Source: Armatimonadota bacterium
GTDB lineage: Bacteria; Armatimonadota; Fervidibacteria; Fervidibacterales; Thermosaccharophagaceae
NCBI GenBank assembly: GCA_025062195.1
Contig: JANXAS010000009.1
Span: 12,796-76,222 of the forward strand
DNA: 63,427 nt
Direction of reading: 5' to 3'
Within the stretch, counting starts at the first letter, position 1. Each line of letters opens with the position of its first letter. The translations under genes and the position numbers were made by a program. Positions 18,915-28,325 of this stretch are shown piece by piece. The notes under the pieces were generated by a model, which was not told the DNA's origin, searched no databases, and worked only from the letters and a program-made list of their open reading frames with translations.

Positions 18915-19562
18915 TTAAGCAGCTTTCTTTGATAACAGCTCCTTTGCCTTATCCACAGCGCTTGCTGCATCGGGTGCGTAGCCATCGGCTCCGATTGAAT
19001 CAGCATACTCCTGCGTGAGCGGCGCACCGCCGACCATGATAATCACTTGGTCTCTAATGCCAGCTGCTTTCAGTGTCTCAATTGTGTCCTTCATTGCGGG
19101 CATCGTTGTTGTGAGCAACGCTGACATGCCAACTATTCTTGCGCCGTGTTCTTTAACTGCCTCAACAAACTTTTCTGGCGGTGTATCAACACCAAGGTCA
19201 ATCACTCTAAATCCGGCACCCTCAAGCATCATCGCTACCAAGTTCTTACCTATGTCATGAAGGTCACCCCTTACAGTCCCTATCACAACAGTCGCCAATG
19301 GCTGAATGTCAGAGCGCTCCGTCAGAATCGGGCGGAGCACCTCCATTGCCGCTTTCATTGCTCTGGCAGCCACAAGCACTTCCGGAATGTAAAACTCGTT
19401 TTTCTTAAACTTCTCACCGACAACTTGCATGCCGGCGATCAATCCCTCGTTAAGTATCCGTGCTGCGTCCATACCTTCATCCAACGCCTGTTGTGTCAGT
19501 TGAACTGCCCTGTCACGGTTTCCGTTGATCACAGCCTCCGCAAGTTCATTCAAATCCACCAT
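18915..19562 (-). CDS. Corrinoid methyl-carrier protein (MttC/MtbC/MtmC type)
   Basis: A 215-residue cobalamin-binding protein. Residues 1-85 form the helical cap domain. Residues 88-210 form the Rossmann B12-binding domain with the base-off signature D100-L-H102-D-I-G105, SALLTTT at 147-153 and GGAPLT at 178-183. Such proteins carry methyl groups between a substrate-specific methyltransferase (MttB/MtgB class) and a methylcobamide or tetrahydrofolate methyltransferase. GGAGGTG lies six bases before ATG 19562. No methyltransferase is adjacent; the nearest candidate is the mttB-like gene at the left edge. Confidence 0.93.
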   Translation of the reverse strand: MVDLNELAEAVINGNRDRAVQLTQQALDEGMDAARILNEGLIAGMQVVGEKFKKNEFYIPEVLVAARAMKAAMEVLRPILTERSDIQPLATVVIGTVRGDLHDIGKNLVAMMLEGAGFRVIDLGVDTPPEKFVEAVKEHGARIVGMSALLTTTMPAMKDTIETLKAAGIRDQVIIMVGGAPLTQEYADSIGADGYAPDAASAVDKAKELLSKKAA

Positions 19563-19734
19563 TCACTTCACCTCCACCAATATCCATGCTTGAGCTTTTA
19601 AGCGCCCTTCTGAGTCCATACCGCAAAGGTTGTCACATCAATTATGGCGCACTCATCCATCACCGTTCATGTCTATGACAAGGTGCAAGCGCTCCGAAAA
19701 CAAACCCACTTAATGCAGCCTTATCCACATGAAC

Positions 19735-20892
19735 TCAAAGCCCAAGTTGCCTGTTCAATTCGGCTTGATAGCCTTCAATCTCGCCCCTTGCAACTGCTTC
19801 AACCTTTACCGGTGCGTTTAGCAGCGCCGATTCGTATACAGCCATACAAATAGCCTGTGATTTGTATCCTTCATTTCCATCGGTCTCAATTGGCTTCCTG
19901 TTCAACACACCCTCAATGAACTCGTGCAATTCAATCGCCACCGAATCGGTGATGCCCATCGGGAAAAGCCTCTCCCTCTCTTCATCAGTTATGCTCTCCA
20001 TGAATTTGTTGACAAGTTCGTTTATCGGCTCATGTGTGGTGCGTCCATAGAAGCCATCTTGAAAATCAATGCATCCTTCCTGACCGTATATAACGCGCAT
20101 GTTGTATCCTTTCCCGGGTGCAGCGCTTGTGAGCACCCATTGTCCAAGCACGCCATTATTAAATTTCACCAGAGCCATTGTTGTATCCTCAACGCTGATC
20201 TCAACAGGCTTGCTCCTTGTTTCCGGTTCCATATAGCGCACTGGGAGAAATGTTCGGCTGACCGCAAATATCTCATCCACCTCGCCAATGTGGTATCGCA
20301 TCAAATCGGCAAAGTGCACGCCACCATCAAGTGTCCAACCGCCGCCGGCTATCTCCTTGTGCTCTCTCCAACCCCAATACCATAGCCGTTCAAATGTGTC
20401 CACCCAAAGGAACATCCTTGGCTCGCCAATCCAGCCCATTTTGAGTGCCCAATTAATGGCTCGCTGTGTCGGTGTGCGCCTGTAATTCTCGGCAACTTGA
20501 AGCAGGCATCCTCTTGACTTAGCTGCTTCAAGCATCTTTCTGCCAGCACGCAGCGTTATAGCCAGTGGCTTTTCAATGGTCACATGCAACCCGGCTTCAA
20601 AGCATGCTATAGCGAGCACATGATGCTCGTTGTGTGGCGCACATATATCCGCTGCCATAAGTTCCTTCTCGGCAGCGAGCATCTTATCTATATCGCCGTA
20701 TGCATTCGGACGCACTCCCTGAAATTCAGCCACCCTATCAGCCATCGCATTTGCCCGCTCTATTTCCAAATCACATGTTGCGGTGATGCGGAAGCTCTTG
20801 TATCCAGACTGCCACAACATCTGATAGGCACGCCTGTGCGCTTCTGCCATACCGCCGCACCCAATGATTGCAATTGTAAGTTGCTCCGCCAT
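19735..20892 (-). CDS. Gfo/Idh/MocA family oxidoreductase
   Basis: A 385-residue NAD(P)-dependent sugar or inositol dehydrogenase-like protein. The dinucleotide fold starts IAIIGCGGMAEAHRRAYQM, and the conserved EKPLA is at about 100-104 (VTIEKPLAIT). The C-terminal domain is the usual GFO/IDH/MocA beta sheet. ATG 20892 has GGTGAT just upstream, and the frame opens further to 20967. It lies 86 bases after the zinc alcohol dehydrogenase gene on the same strand. The two oxidoreductases may act successively on one sugar or polyol; the substrate is unknown. Confidence 0.9.
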   Translation of the reverse strand: MAEQLTIAIIGCGGMAEAHRRAYQMLWQSGYKSFRITATCDLEIERANAMADRVAEFQGVRPNAYGDIDKMLAAEKELMAADICAPHNEHHVLAIACFEAGLHVTIEKPLAITLRAGRKMLEAAKSRGCLLQVAENYRRTPTQRAINWALKMGWIGEPRMFLWVDTFERLWYWGWREHKEIAGGGWTLDGGVHFADLMRYHIGEVDEIFAVSRTFLPVRYMEPETRSKPVEISVEDTTMALVKFNNGVLGQWVLTSAAPGKGYNMRVIYGQEGCIDFQDGFYGRTTHEPINELVNKFMESITDEERERLFPMGITDSVAIELHEFIEGVLNRKPIETDGNEGYKSQAICMAVYESALLNAPVKVEAVARGEIEGYQAELNRQLGL

Positions 20893-20978
20893 ATCAATCA
20901 CCATCTGGACTTGTTCAGGATAGTTTACAGAGGTTTGGGATAGGATGAATTGCAACGAGGTAGCCAATGTTGTATGGT

Positions 20979-21986
20979 TTAAACCTCATCGCTCGGAAAG
21001 ACAATGGCTTTCAGTCCGACCCCTCGGCGCTTGTATTCCAAAGCTTCATGAATTCCATCAAGTGGCATGCGGTGCGTTATCAACGGCTTGTAATGGATTT
21101 GCCCGCTGCTTAAGAGCCTTATTGCGGAATCAAATTCGTATCCGAGGCTGAAAGCGCCGATGAGCGTCAACTCACGCCTGTAGATTTCAAACGGTCTTAT
21201 GGGCACATCGGCATCCAGCGGCGCAACACCGAATATGAGCAATCTGCCACCGTCCCGGACAAACCTCGTCATCCGTTCAATCACTGCTGTTGCCCCCGAA
21301 GCATCTATCGCCAATTCATAAGAGTGTGTGTGCTCAGCCTCTTTGGAATTTAACTCATAACTTGACAGCGCCACGAAGCCGAGCGAACTTGATGCATGAA
21401 TCCTCTCCTCAAGGACATCCACAACCACAACTTCACTCGCCCCGCGCAGCCTGCAAAGCTGCGCAAGAAGTAGACCTATTGGACCGGCGCCAAAAACAAT
21501 GACACGCTCGCCCGCATTTACCCCCACCAAGTTGATGCCGTGTAAACAGCATGCGAGCGGCTCAACAAGCGCGCCAGCCTCAAAAGATAAGCCCCCTATG
21601 TGAAAAGCGTTCTCGTGGCGCACAATACACATCTGCGCAAAGCCGCCATGCATGTGAACGCCGTATGCAAGCAAACCCTGACAGAGATTTGGGCGACCGC
21701 GCCTACACAGTTCACAACTGCCGCAGGAGACATTCGGTTGAATGGCAACTTTATCTCCAACTGAGATTTGGCTCACATTATCACCGACAGCAACTACAAC
21801 ACCGCAGAATTCATGTCCCATCACAATCGGGTATTTTGCTGGGAACTGCCCATCATAGATGTGCAGGTCAGTCCCGCATACCCCGCATGCTCTCACCTCA
21901 ACGAGTATTTCACCCATCCCTGGTCTCGGCTCTTCAATATCAGTGATGACCAGTTCATGCGGAGCGTTAACAACCGCTGCTTTCAT
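20979..21986 (-). CDS. Zinc-dependent medium-chain alcohol/polyol dehydrogenase
   Basis: A 335-residue MDR-family enzyme. The catalytic zinc site is in ACGVCGTDLHIYDG and MGHEFCGVV (the GHE motif). The structural zinc site has four cysteines in SCGSCELCRRGRPNLC. The NAD-binding motif is GAGPIGLLLAQLCR. Layout and length resemble sorbitol or threonine dehydrogenases, but the substrate is not fixed by the motifs. Its neighbours (two Gfo/Idh proteins, a GH172 protein) suggest sugar or polyol oxidation. Confidence 0.92.
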   Translation of the reverse strand: MKAAVVNAPHELVITDIEEPRPGMGEILVEVRACGVCGTDLHIYDGQFPAKYPIVMGHEFCGVVVAVGDNVSQISVGDKVAIQPNVSCGSCELCRRGRPNLCQGLLAYGVHMHGGFAQMCIVRHENAFHIGGLSFEAGALVEPLACCLHGINLVGVNAGERVIVFGAGPIGLLLAQLCRLRGASEVVVVDVLEERIHASSSLGFVALSSYELNSKEAEHTHSYELAIDASGATAVIERMTRFVRDGGRLLIFGVAPLDADVPIRPFEIYRRELTLIGAFSLGYEFDSAIRLLSSGQIHYKPLITHRMPLDGIHEALEYKRRGVGLKAIVFPSDEV

Positions 21987-22045
21987 CTTCGCCCGCCCAC
22001 CTCAGCGCAGTTTCGCGGTGATGAGCAAGTTATAACGGTTTTAAC

Positions 22046-22062
22046 GGCGCATTGAATGCGCC
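22046..22062. repeat. Perfect inverted repeat between the GH172 and alcohol dehydrogenase genes
   Basis: GGCGCATT-G-AATGCGCC, eight bases each arm around one base. It is 60 bases upstream of the dehydrogenase start and 84 bases past the GH172 stop. It could be an operator for the dehydrogenase genes or a weak RNA hairpin (6-bp stem, 5-base loop). There is no T-run, so a rho-independent terminator is unlikely. Confidence 0.45.
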
Positions 22063-22159
22063 AACAAGTGGACTATCGTCTGCCACCGCTTTCACATTGC
22101 CCACAATATTTGCGCCGCTGCATTTTGAGGTTGCAGCGGTGTCTTAGTGAGCCATCTTG

Positions 22160-24961
22160 CTAATGCTGCTTTGGCACAAGCCTGATGCAGTCAATCCCCA
22201 TGAAGTAGTTGGTTGAGTTCTTGTTTTTCCCGACAACCCTGAAAGTGATTGTGTGCTTGCCTTTGGCGAGTTTGATGATGCCCATCGTAACCTTCCCTGA
22301 GGGTTCAACCTGCGCGCTATAGCCATCAAAGTGTTTTCCAACCGGTTCGTCATCAACAGCTACCTCAACAATGCCGTAGTCTGGCGCTTTTGTGAAATAA
22401 ACTTCCAACTCGTAGCTCCCTTCAGCTACCACATCAAATTCAAGAGTCACATATGCACCGAGTTCGCCGGGGCAAAAGAGTTGGTTCTCACTGCTCCATC
22501 TCTCAGCTCCCCATGGTGCCATGTTTTGCACTCCCGGACGACAGCGCTCAAACTTCACCACCCTCATTTGCTCAACTTCAATGGCACCTTCAATCAGCAC
22601 CTTCGTCAATCGGAAATAGTCAATTCCGATTGAAAAGCCACCGGAGCGCTCATCCTTCCCTATGACTTCGCAGCGAATCGTGTTGGCATCGGCACCATAT
22701 AGCTCTACAATGCCAAGTTGCGTCTCACGCACAAGCTGTTCATTTTTAGCGTAGCAGTTGATCGGGGTGCCGATTTCCTTCCCACCAATGCTGAACTTAA
22801 CGATGCCATATGTTGGTCCATTCGTCATGCGCACCGATAGTGCAAACTTGCCTTTGAGATTTTTTGGCAGCTGCAATTCAACCCATTGGCTTGCACCAGT
22901 TGCATCAATGCGCAGCTGTGCCCAGCTGCTCCAGTCCATGCGCGCATCATCAACAAAAATTTGAGCACCCTCAGATAACTTAACCGTGAGCGCTTCAGCT
23001 TCAATTGCCCTCGGAGTTTTGGGGCTTTGGCGCAGCTCAAGCGCATCAAGCAGCAGTTGTTTACCACCAACTCGAGCGATCAATTGCACCTGTGCATACT
23101 CTGGGCGCATCCTCACCCTGCCAACTCGCAACAATGTTGTCTCACTAAATGGCGATGTGAATTTTCCAACCAGCTTGCCATCAACAAGCACATCAAAGTC
23201 TGGTTGCCCACCCTTTGTTGCGGAATGGATGATTAACTCATAAACATCCTCACGCTTGATCGGTATTGACAGTGTTAAGGTATCGCTATCCCTCTCGGGT
23301 GTAAACGAAAGCGCTCTTCCAGACGAGAGTTCTAATTGCACATCTTGCTCCACGACGACCCTGACCTTTTCCTTTGGCTCCGCCCTCACATCCTCAAGTT
23401 CAATTGCCCCGATTATGCGCTTTGCCCATGGTAAACGCTCGGCAACGCTCACGGGTTTAAAGAAATCATCGTGCGGTTCAACCTGATACCAGTAAGCAAC
23501 GCTGGAGTAATCTTTATCGGTGCCGTAGTTCTCAATTGTGAAGCGAAGCGATTTATAGAACGGTATTGCATCCAGCATGTGCCATCTGTAAACACTCGTC
23601 TTGCCGGCATGGTCTGGACGCTCAAGAAGTATGCATCCGTGCAGCGGGTGGATGAATGGTCTAAAGCCCCATGCATCTCCGAAATAGTCCTCGCTGCCAG
23701 TGCCGAATGTGGATGGGAATGCCTCGTCATCAACCCACACCTTTTCGTCCCCTTCGCCCCACCAACCCGGCTCTGGGTTGTCAACATTGAGCATTGTTCC
23801 GACATATTTCCCAACGCCCTTGGTGACAATGAATGGATAGTCAAAAGTTTTGGACGGCGCCTCACGGCGCCACTTGGCGTGAAAGTAACCGATTCTCTCG
23901 GGGAGCTTGACATCTCGCTCCCATTCAATGGAGAACTCAACCTGCGCGCCCATTTGACCGTCATTCAGTATCTCTATCCGGGCTGACTTTTTGAACGGCA
24001 TTGGAAAGAAGCAATAAGCACCATTATCAGTGACGCCCATCGGTAGCGATGTATACTTGGTCATTTGAAATCCCATCCCAAAGAAATCGCCCAATGGACA
24101 CCATATGCTCGGCGTTGCTTCATCATCCCAGTGAGCAATTAAAAGCAGCTTGCGAAGCGCCCACTTCTCTGCCGATTGCACGCTCAGGCGAAGTGATCGT
24201 ATAATGCCGCTGCCCTGAATCTTAGCCAGTGTGATTCGTTGTCCCGGGGCAGCAATAACTTTATCGGAGAGGCGCTCAACAACACCTGTTATTGGCTTTA
24301 TGTCTTCTCCGGCTCGGTTAAGGATCTCCGCGACTTTGCGCAATTCCGCTTTTTGCCCCTCGTTTAGTGGAAGCTTAAATGTCTCAACTCGCCAGTCTTT
24401 CGGGAAGGTCACATAAGTGATGTGGTAGTATTGCCCATGAGGCTTGTCGGCTGTCACTTTGCATGATTTTGCGAATGGTATCGGAAGGTAGCAATTTGCG
24501 CCGCGCCCATGATACCCACAGAATGGCGCTATGAACGGCTCTATTTTGCCTTCAAACAGGCTTTGAAAGTCGAACTCAATCGGCTGCTCAGCACCATCAA
24601 GGTAGAAGCGTATTTTGCCCTGAGGGTTTGCTGACCATATGCGCACTATGCACCCCGGTCCATCAATTTCAGCCATCACTGCCTCGCCGTTTGGCTCAAT
24701 TCGTATGTAGTTACCCCAATCTCTATTTGCGCCCCAGTTTGGTTCATCCGGGGATTTGCTCGCCCTATCGTAACTTGAAAACTGGGCACACCGAACACCC
24801 TCTTCAATCAATGGCAGTTTGGTCAAGTCTACAACACGCCACAGCATATCAACGAATGTGAGCTCCTTTACTTGGGCGTGGGCAATTGGGTTAAAAACTA
24901 CAAGCGCCAATAGGACAGCGCCTTTAAGCCACACACCGATGCAATTTGTGTATCCTCGCAT
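22160..24961 (-). CDS. Exported GH172 (DUF2961) family protein with tandem C-terminal beta modules
   Basis: A 933-residue protein with a signal peptide (about 10-30, ending AHAQ). Residues about 35-510 carry the DUF2961 fold. Markers are SSYDRASKSPDEPNWGANRD, GPGCIVRIWSANPQGKIRFY and the conserved acidic FGTGSEDYFGDAWGF. GH172 members studied elsewhere are alpha-D-fructofuranosidases and alpha-D-arabinofuranosidases. The C-terminus has two similar modules, each with YGIVxxxVxxxxVG and ending GIDYFRL or GIDCIRL, probably carbohydrate-binding. ATG 24961 has GGGGTGAT upstream. It lies in line with oxidoreductases likely to process the released sugar. Confidence 0.85.
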   Translation of the reverse strand: MRGYTNCIGVWLKGAVLLALVVFNPIAHAQVKELTFVDMLWRVVDLTKLPLIEEGVRCAQFSSYDRASKSPDEPNWGANRDWGNYIRIEPNGEAVMAEIDGPGCIVRIWSANPQGKIRFYLDGAEQPIEFDFQSLFEGKIEPFIAPFCGYHGRGANCYLPIPFAKSCKVTADKPHGQYYHITYVTFPKDWRVETFKLPLNEGQKAELRKVAEILNRAGEDIKPITGVVERLSDKVIAAPGQRITLAKIQGSGIIRSLRLSVQSAEKWALRKLLLIAHWDDEATPSIWCPLGDFFGMGFQMTKYTSLPMGVTDNGAYCFFPMPFKKSARIEILNDGQMGAQVEFSIEWERDVKLPERIGYFHAKWRREAPSKTFDYPFIVTKGVGKYVGTMLNVDNPEPGWWGEGDEKVWVDDEAFPSTFGTGSEDYFGDAWGFRPFIHPLHGCILLERPDHAGKTSVYRWHMLDAIPFYKSLRFTIENYGTDKDYSSVAYWYQVEPHDDFFKPVSVAERLPWAKRIIGAIELEDVRAEPKEKVRVVVEQDVQLELSSGRALSFTPERDSDTLTLSIPIKREDVYELIIHSATKGGQPDFDVLVDGKLVGKFTSPFSETTLLRVGRVRMRPEYAQVQLIARVGGKQLLLDALELRQSPKTPRAIEAEALTVKLSEGAQIFVDDARMDWSSWAQLRIDATGASQWVELQLPKNLKGKFALSVRMTNGPTYGIVKFSIGGKEIGTPINCYAKNEQLVRETQLGIVELYGADANTIRCEVIGKDERSGGFSIGIDYFRLTKVLIEGAIEVEQMRVVKFERCRPGVQNMAPWGAERWSSENQLFCPGELGAYVTLEFDVVAEGSYELEVYFTKAPDYGIVEVAVDDEPVGKHFDGYSAQVEPSGKVTMGIIKLAKGKHTITFRVVGKNKNSTNYFMGIDCIRLVPKQH

Positions 24962-25020
24962 GTTTATCACCCCTACGCCCTCTTGCTGCGCAGTTATGCC
25001 ACTTTCACGCCATCTCAAAT

Positions 25021-26028
25021 TCAAACGAGGCTGACTGGCTTTCCGGTTTCCATTGACTTGTTTGCAGCCAGTGTCACTTCAGCAGTCTTAGCTCCATCGG
25101 GATATGGCGACTTGATAAGTGTCCTGTCGCCAGTCAGTATAGCTTGCATGAATGCCCTATCTTCAATCTCAAAGATGTTGGGCTCACCGGCAATCTCAAT
25201 TGTGTCCTCTCCAACGCGCATTATTCGGGCATTATGTTCCCAGCCGGTGAACAGAACCGTCGTCCTATTAGCATAGACGCTCAGGCTGACCCCACCGCCA
25301 CCGGCGTTTGCCGCACAGCATGCCCATAAGTTAGCCACTGCTCCATTGGCGAACTTGAGATTCACGACACTGGCATCTTCAATATTGTAATTCTCCGGGG
25401 CACCCTTATTCAAGCCGCTTGCCGAGAAGGCGTGCACCTCAACAACCTCCCCACAAAGGAAGCGAGCCAAGTCCACCGTGTGCGTCACTTGCTCGTGGAA
25501 TTGCCCACCGCTTTTGTCTTTCTCAACCCACCACCGCCATATTGTCACTCCCGGACGAGGGCGCGGTGTCCCACCAATCCATCCACCAAGAATAAGTATC
25601 GGTTGGTCATCTTGGAGGAGTTCGCGCGCTCGGTTGATGCCGCGCCTGTAACGGTTCATATAGCCGACGCTTGTGAGCAAACCTTTCTCCTCAACAGCGG
25701 AGGCAATCTCCCTTATTAACCCGAGGTCAAGCCCAACCGGCTTCTCAACGAAAAACGGTATGCCGCGCTCAATGAGCTTTAACTCTATTCCGTGTGCATG
25801 TGGTGGAAGGGATATCCAAACAGCATCAAGCTCAATCTCCTTGAGCATCGTTTCGGCATTATCAAATGCCCTGCCACCGTGTTGCTTCGCCGCAGCTCGT
25901 GCCCGCTCAATGTCAATGTCGCAGAAAGCAACAAGCTCGGATTCGGGAATGTTGCTCAGAGCGTTCATATGCTGTTGTGCGATTCCGCCACAACCAATAA
26001 AGCCTATCCTAACTTTGCGCTCGCTCAT
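25021..26028 (-). CDS. Gfo/Idh/MocA family oxidoreductase
   Basis: A 335-residue NAD(P)-binding oxidoreductase. It has RIGFIGCGGIAQQHMNAL at the N-terminus, FCDIDIERA for the ribose-binding strand end, and FFVEKPVGLDL (the E-K-P catalytic lysine). ATG 26028 has GGAGGTG six bases upstream. It is the first gene of the leftward run with the GH172 gene, 59 bases apart. It is clearly different in sequence from the Gfo/Idh at 19.7 kb, so the two are not recent duplicates. Confidence 0.92.
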   Translation of the reverse strand: MSERKVRIGFIGCGGIAQQHMNALSNIPESELVAFCDIDIERARAAAKQHGGRAFDNAETMLKEIELDAVWISLPPHAHGIELKLIERGIPFFVEKPVGLDLGLIREIASAVEEKGLLTSVGYMNRYRRGINRARELLQDDQPILILGGWIGGTPRPRPGVTIWRWWVEKDKSGGQFHEQVTHTVDLARFLCGEVVEVHAFSASGLNKGAPENYNIEDASVVNLKFANGAVANLWACCAANAGGGGVSLSVYANRTTVLFTGWEHNARIMRVGEDTIEIAGEPNIFEIEDRAFMQAILTGDRTLIKSPYPDGAKTAEVTLAANKSMETGKPVSLV

Positions 26029-26550
26029 CCATTCCACCTCCCAAGGACTCATAATGGACTTAACGGCATTTTAAGCGGTGCAGAATAAAGCCAACGACAG
26101 CCTGCCCAACCTTTCCGGGCACATTTCATAAACCACACTGGCATTGCAGCCATGAAGCCATAATTTAGCTAATGCACCAATGGCGCATTATAGCAATGGC
26201 ATTGCCCATGTGGCAGATGCTTGATTATGGTAGCGTTTTAAACTCGGCGCTTTTGGGCTAATGAACTTGGCAGCGTCAGGGCTTGTCCGTGAAGGCATTT
26301 TAAATGACCGTTGCCTGTAAAGGGTGAAGCTGTAGACTTCTCGTTTTAATCGTCGTCGCCTGCAAGGGGGTTATGCTGCCAAGGATTGGTATACCAGTGT
26401 CGCTAACACCGGCAGGGTTCGCTGTGGGAAGCAAAGATTTTGAGACGCTGATAGGGCATCATTAACAACTGATTGGGTGACTGTCATCCTAATTTAGGCG
26501 CATGTGTTATTGCACATCACCAATCTGTGCATTCAATCGGTGCATTCACT
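26029..26550. other. Divergent intergenic region of about 520 bases
   Basis: No supported gene. TAATGC and GCATTA are inverted around nine bases near 26172-26192. Promoters for the leftward sugar gene run and the rightward membrane gene pair should lie here. No known riboswitch consensus is seen. Confidence 0.35.
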
Positions 26551-28284
26551 ATGAGCTATGCTGAGAGGCGTTGGATAAGCTATTTTATGGTCGCTTTCAT
26601 TTGCCTCACATGGCTTCCGTATTTGTTTGCATTTGCGATGACGCCACCAAGGATGAGCTATATGTGGCTTCTGGGCAATCCGGATGATCAGAATGTGCAC
26701 CTTATGTGGGCAAGACAGGCTGCCGATGGCGCCCTCACTTTCAAGGATTTATACACCACAGAGAAGCATTCGGGGAAGTTCTTTCATCTTCCCATGCTGC
26801 TTCTGGGTTTGCTCCACGCCGTTACTGAGCTGCCCCTGCATTTGCTTTACCAAGTTGCGCGCACAGTCGCCATCGCTTTATTTTTCGTGGGCGCATATTG
26901 GCTTGCTATATATCACTTTGACCATGTCCCATCAAGGCGTTCTTTCATCCTCTTTCTTGGTTTCTCATCCGGCTTTGGTTGGCTTGCATGGCTGCTCAGA
27001 GATTGGCTCGGCTGTGATGTGCCCTCATTCGCCGATGTGAGCAAGGGGCTCGTCATGCCAGAAGCCATAACATTCCTGACGATGCTTGTTGCGCCGCTCA
27101 CAGCTGTAGGTGTTGCTCTTCAGGCTTGCCTTATGGCATCAATTGCGTCATTCATCATCAATGGCAGATGGAGAAGTGTCCTGCTCGCCTCACTCATATC
27201 GTTAATTCTTGGAAACGCCCACTCCTATGCGGCGCTGACGGTGTTCATCGTTATACTCATTTGGTATCCGCTCAACATTCTTTGGACAATGTTGCTGCAG
27301 CGAAGCCAATCTTTGAGTTCGTTAGATCGCGAAAGCTGCAAGCGCATATCACTTGAGTCCAAAATAGCGTTATCTCACTTAGCTGCTGTCACAGCCGTTT
27401 GCTTATGCTCTCTCATCGGCATGCTCCCACAGGTGTTCGCCTTTAGAGCGGACATAGCTTTCAGGGAGAAAGCGCTCACGCAGACGCTGACTCCGCCGCC
27501 AATGATACTCCTTGGCACATATGGTTTGCTCGTCCCGCTGTCCATAATCGGTGTGGCGCTCGGTATCCGCAACAAATGGCGTATGCTCGCAATGCCGTTA
27601 GCGTGGGTTATTGGGACACTCATTGCTATTCACCTTCCCGTGAGCTTTCAAAGGAAACTTATTGAGGGTTTTCATATTCCGCTTTGTATGCTCGCAGCAT
27701 ACGCAGCAGCTGAAGCACCTTTAAAGTCCCGATGGCGCATCTCAACTAAGGCTGTATACGGTGCAGTATGCGTGCTCACATTGCTTATGTTCCCATCCAA
27801 TGGAGCATACATCGGGCTAAACACCTATTGGCTTTTAAACAACAACATGCTTGCTGAGAGACTGCTTCAGCCCCCATATTACCTCACTCAAAATCAGCTG
27901 AGGTTAATTTCATGGCTGCGCGAAAATGCATTGCAGGACGATGCCATAATTTGCAGCCCGATGCTCGGCAACTATATCCCGCCAATCTCTGGCAGGACGG
28001 TCTTCATAGGGCACTGGGCTGAGACTCTCCACTTCACCAAGAAATTGCGCACGCTCGTAACATGTTACCGATGGGCAAATGCCCCATCACAACTTGCAAT
28101 GTGGTTGACATTAACAAGGGTGCACAATGTTCGTTTTGTGCTCCTCACCGACTTTGAGCGGGCAATATCGGGTGGCAAGACCGCACTACCGCCATTTTGC
28201 AAACTCGTGTTCAAAGCCGGAGATGATGAAGCCTATCGCATTGATTTAACGGCTTTGGCGAAGCTGGCGGTGGAGCTGGACTGA
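26551..28284 (+). CDS. Polytopic membrane protein, probable GT-C-like
   Basis: A 577-residue protein with about eleven hydrophobic segments. An early extracytoplasmic-type loop (DDQNVHLMWARQAADGALTF) follows the first helix. The soluble C-terminus (from about 450) contains LISWLRENALQDDAIICSP, a pattern seen in GT-C-type sugar or polymer transferases. The exact function is unknown. ATG 26551 is chosen as the first ATG before a hydrophobic helix; a TTG at 26473 is in frame but unconvincing. It precedes the YfhO-like gene by 41 bases, so the two are probably one operon. Confidence 0.72.
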   Translation: MSYAERRWISYFMVAFICLTWLPYLFAFAMTPPRMSYMWLLGNPDDQNVHLMWARQAADGALTFKDLYTTEKHSGKFFHLPMLLLGLLHAVTELPLHLLYQVARTVAIALFFVGAYWLAIYHFDHVPSRRSFILFLGFSSGFGWLAWLLRDWLGCDVPSFADVSKGLVMPEAITFLTMLVAPLTAVGVALQACLMASIASFIINGRWRSVLLASLISLILGNAHSYAALTVFIVILIWYPLNILWTMLLQRSQSLSSLDRESCKRISLESKIALSHLAAVTAVCLCSLIGMLPQVFAFRADIAFREKALTQTLTPPPMILLGTYGLLVPLSIIGVALGIRNKWRMLAMPLAWVIGTLIAIHLPVSFQRKLIEGFHIPLCMLAAYAAAEAPLKSRWRISTKAVYGAVCVLTLLMFPSNGAYIGLNTYWLLNNNMLAERLLQPPYYLTQNQLRLISWLRENALQDDAIICSPMLGNYIPPISGRTVFIGHWAETLHFTKKLRTLVTCYRWANAPSQLAMWLTLTRVHNVRFVLLTDFERAISGGKTALPPFCKLVFKAGDDEAYRIDLTALAKLAVELD

Positions 28285-28325
28285 ATTCCGAAACTCAGGT
28301 TGGGGCGTAAGGTGAATAGTTTGGC

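Noticed and set aside
18896-18915. Terminator between convergent purD and corrinoid genes
   Set aside because: Only 18 bases and no stem or T-run.
19563-19734. Cobalamin riboswitch upstream of the corrinoid gene
   Set aside because: The region is short and shows no B12-box or multi-stem pattern.
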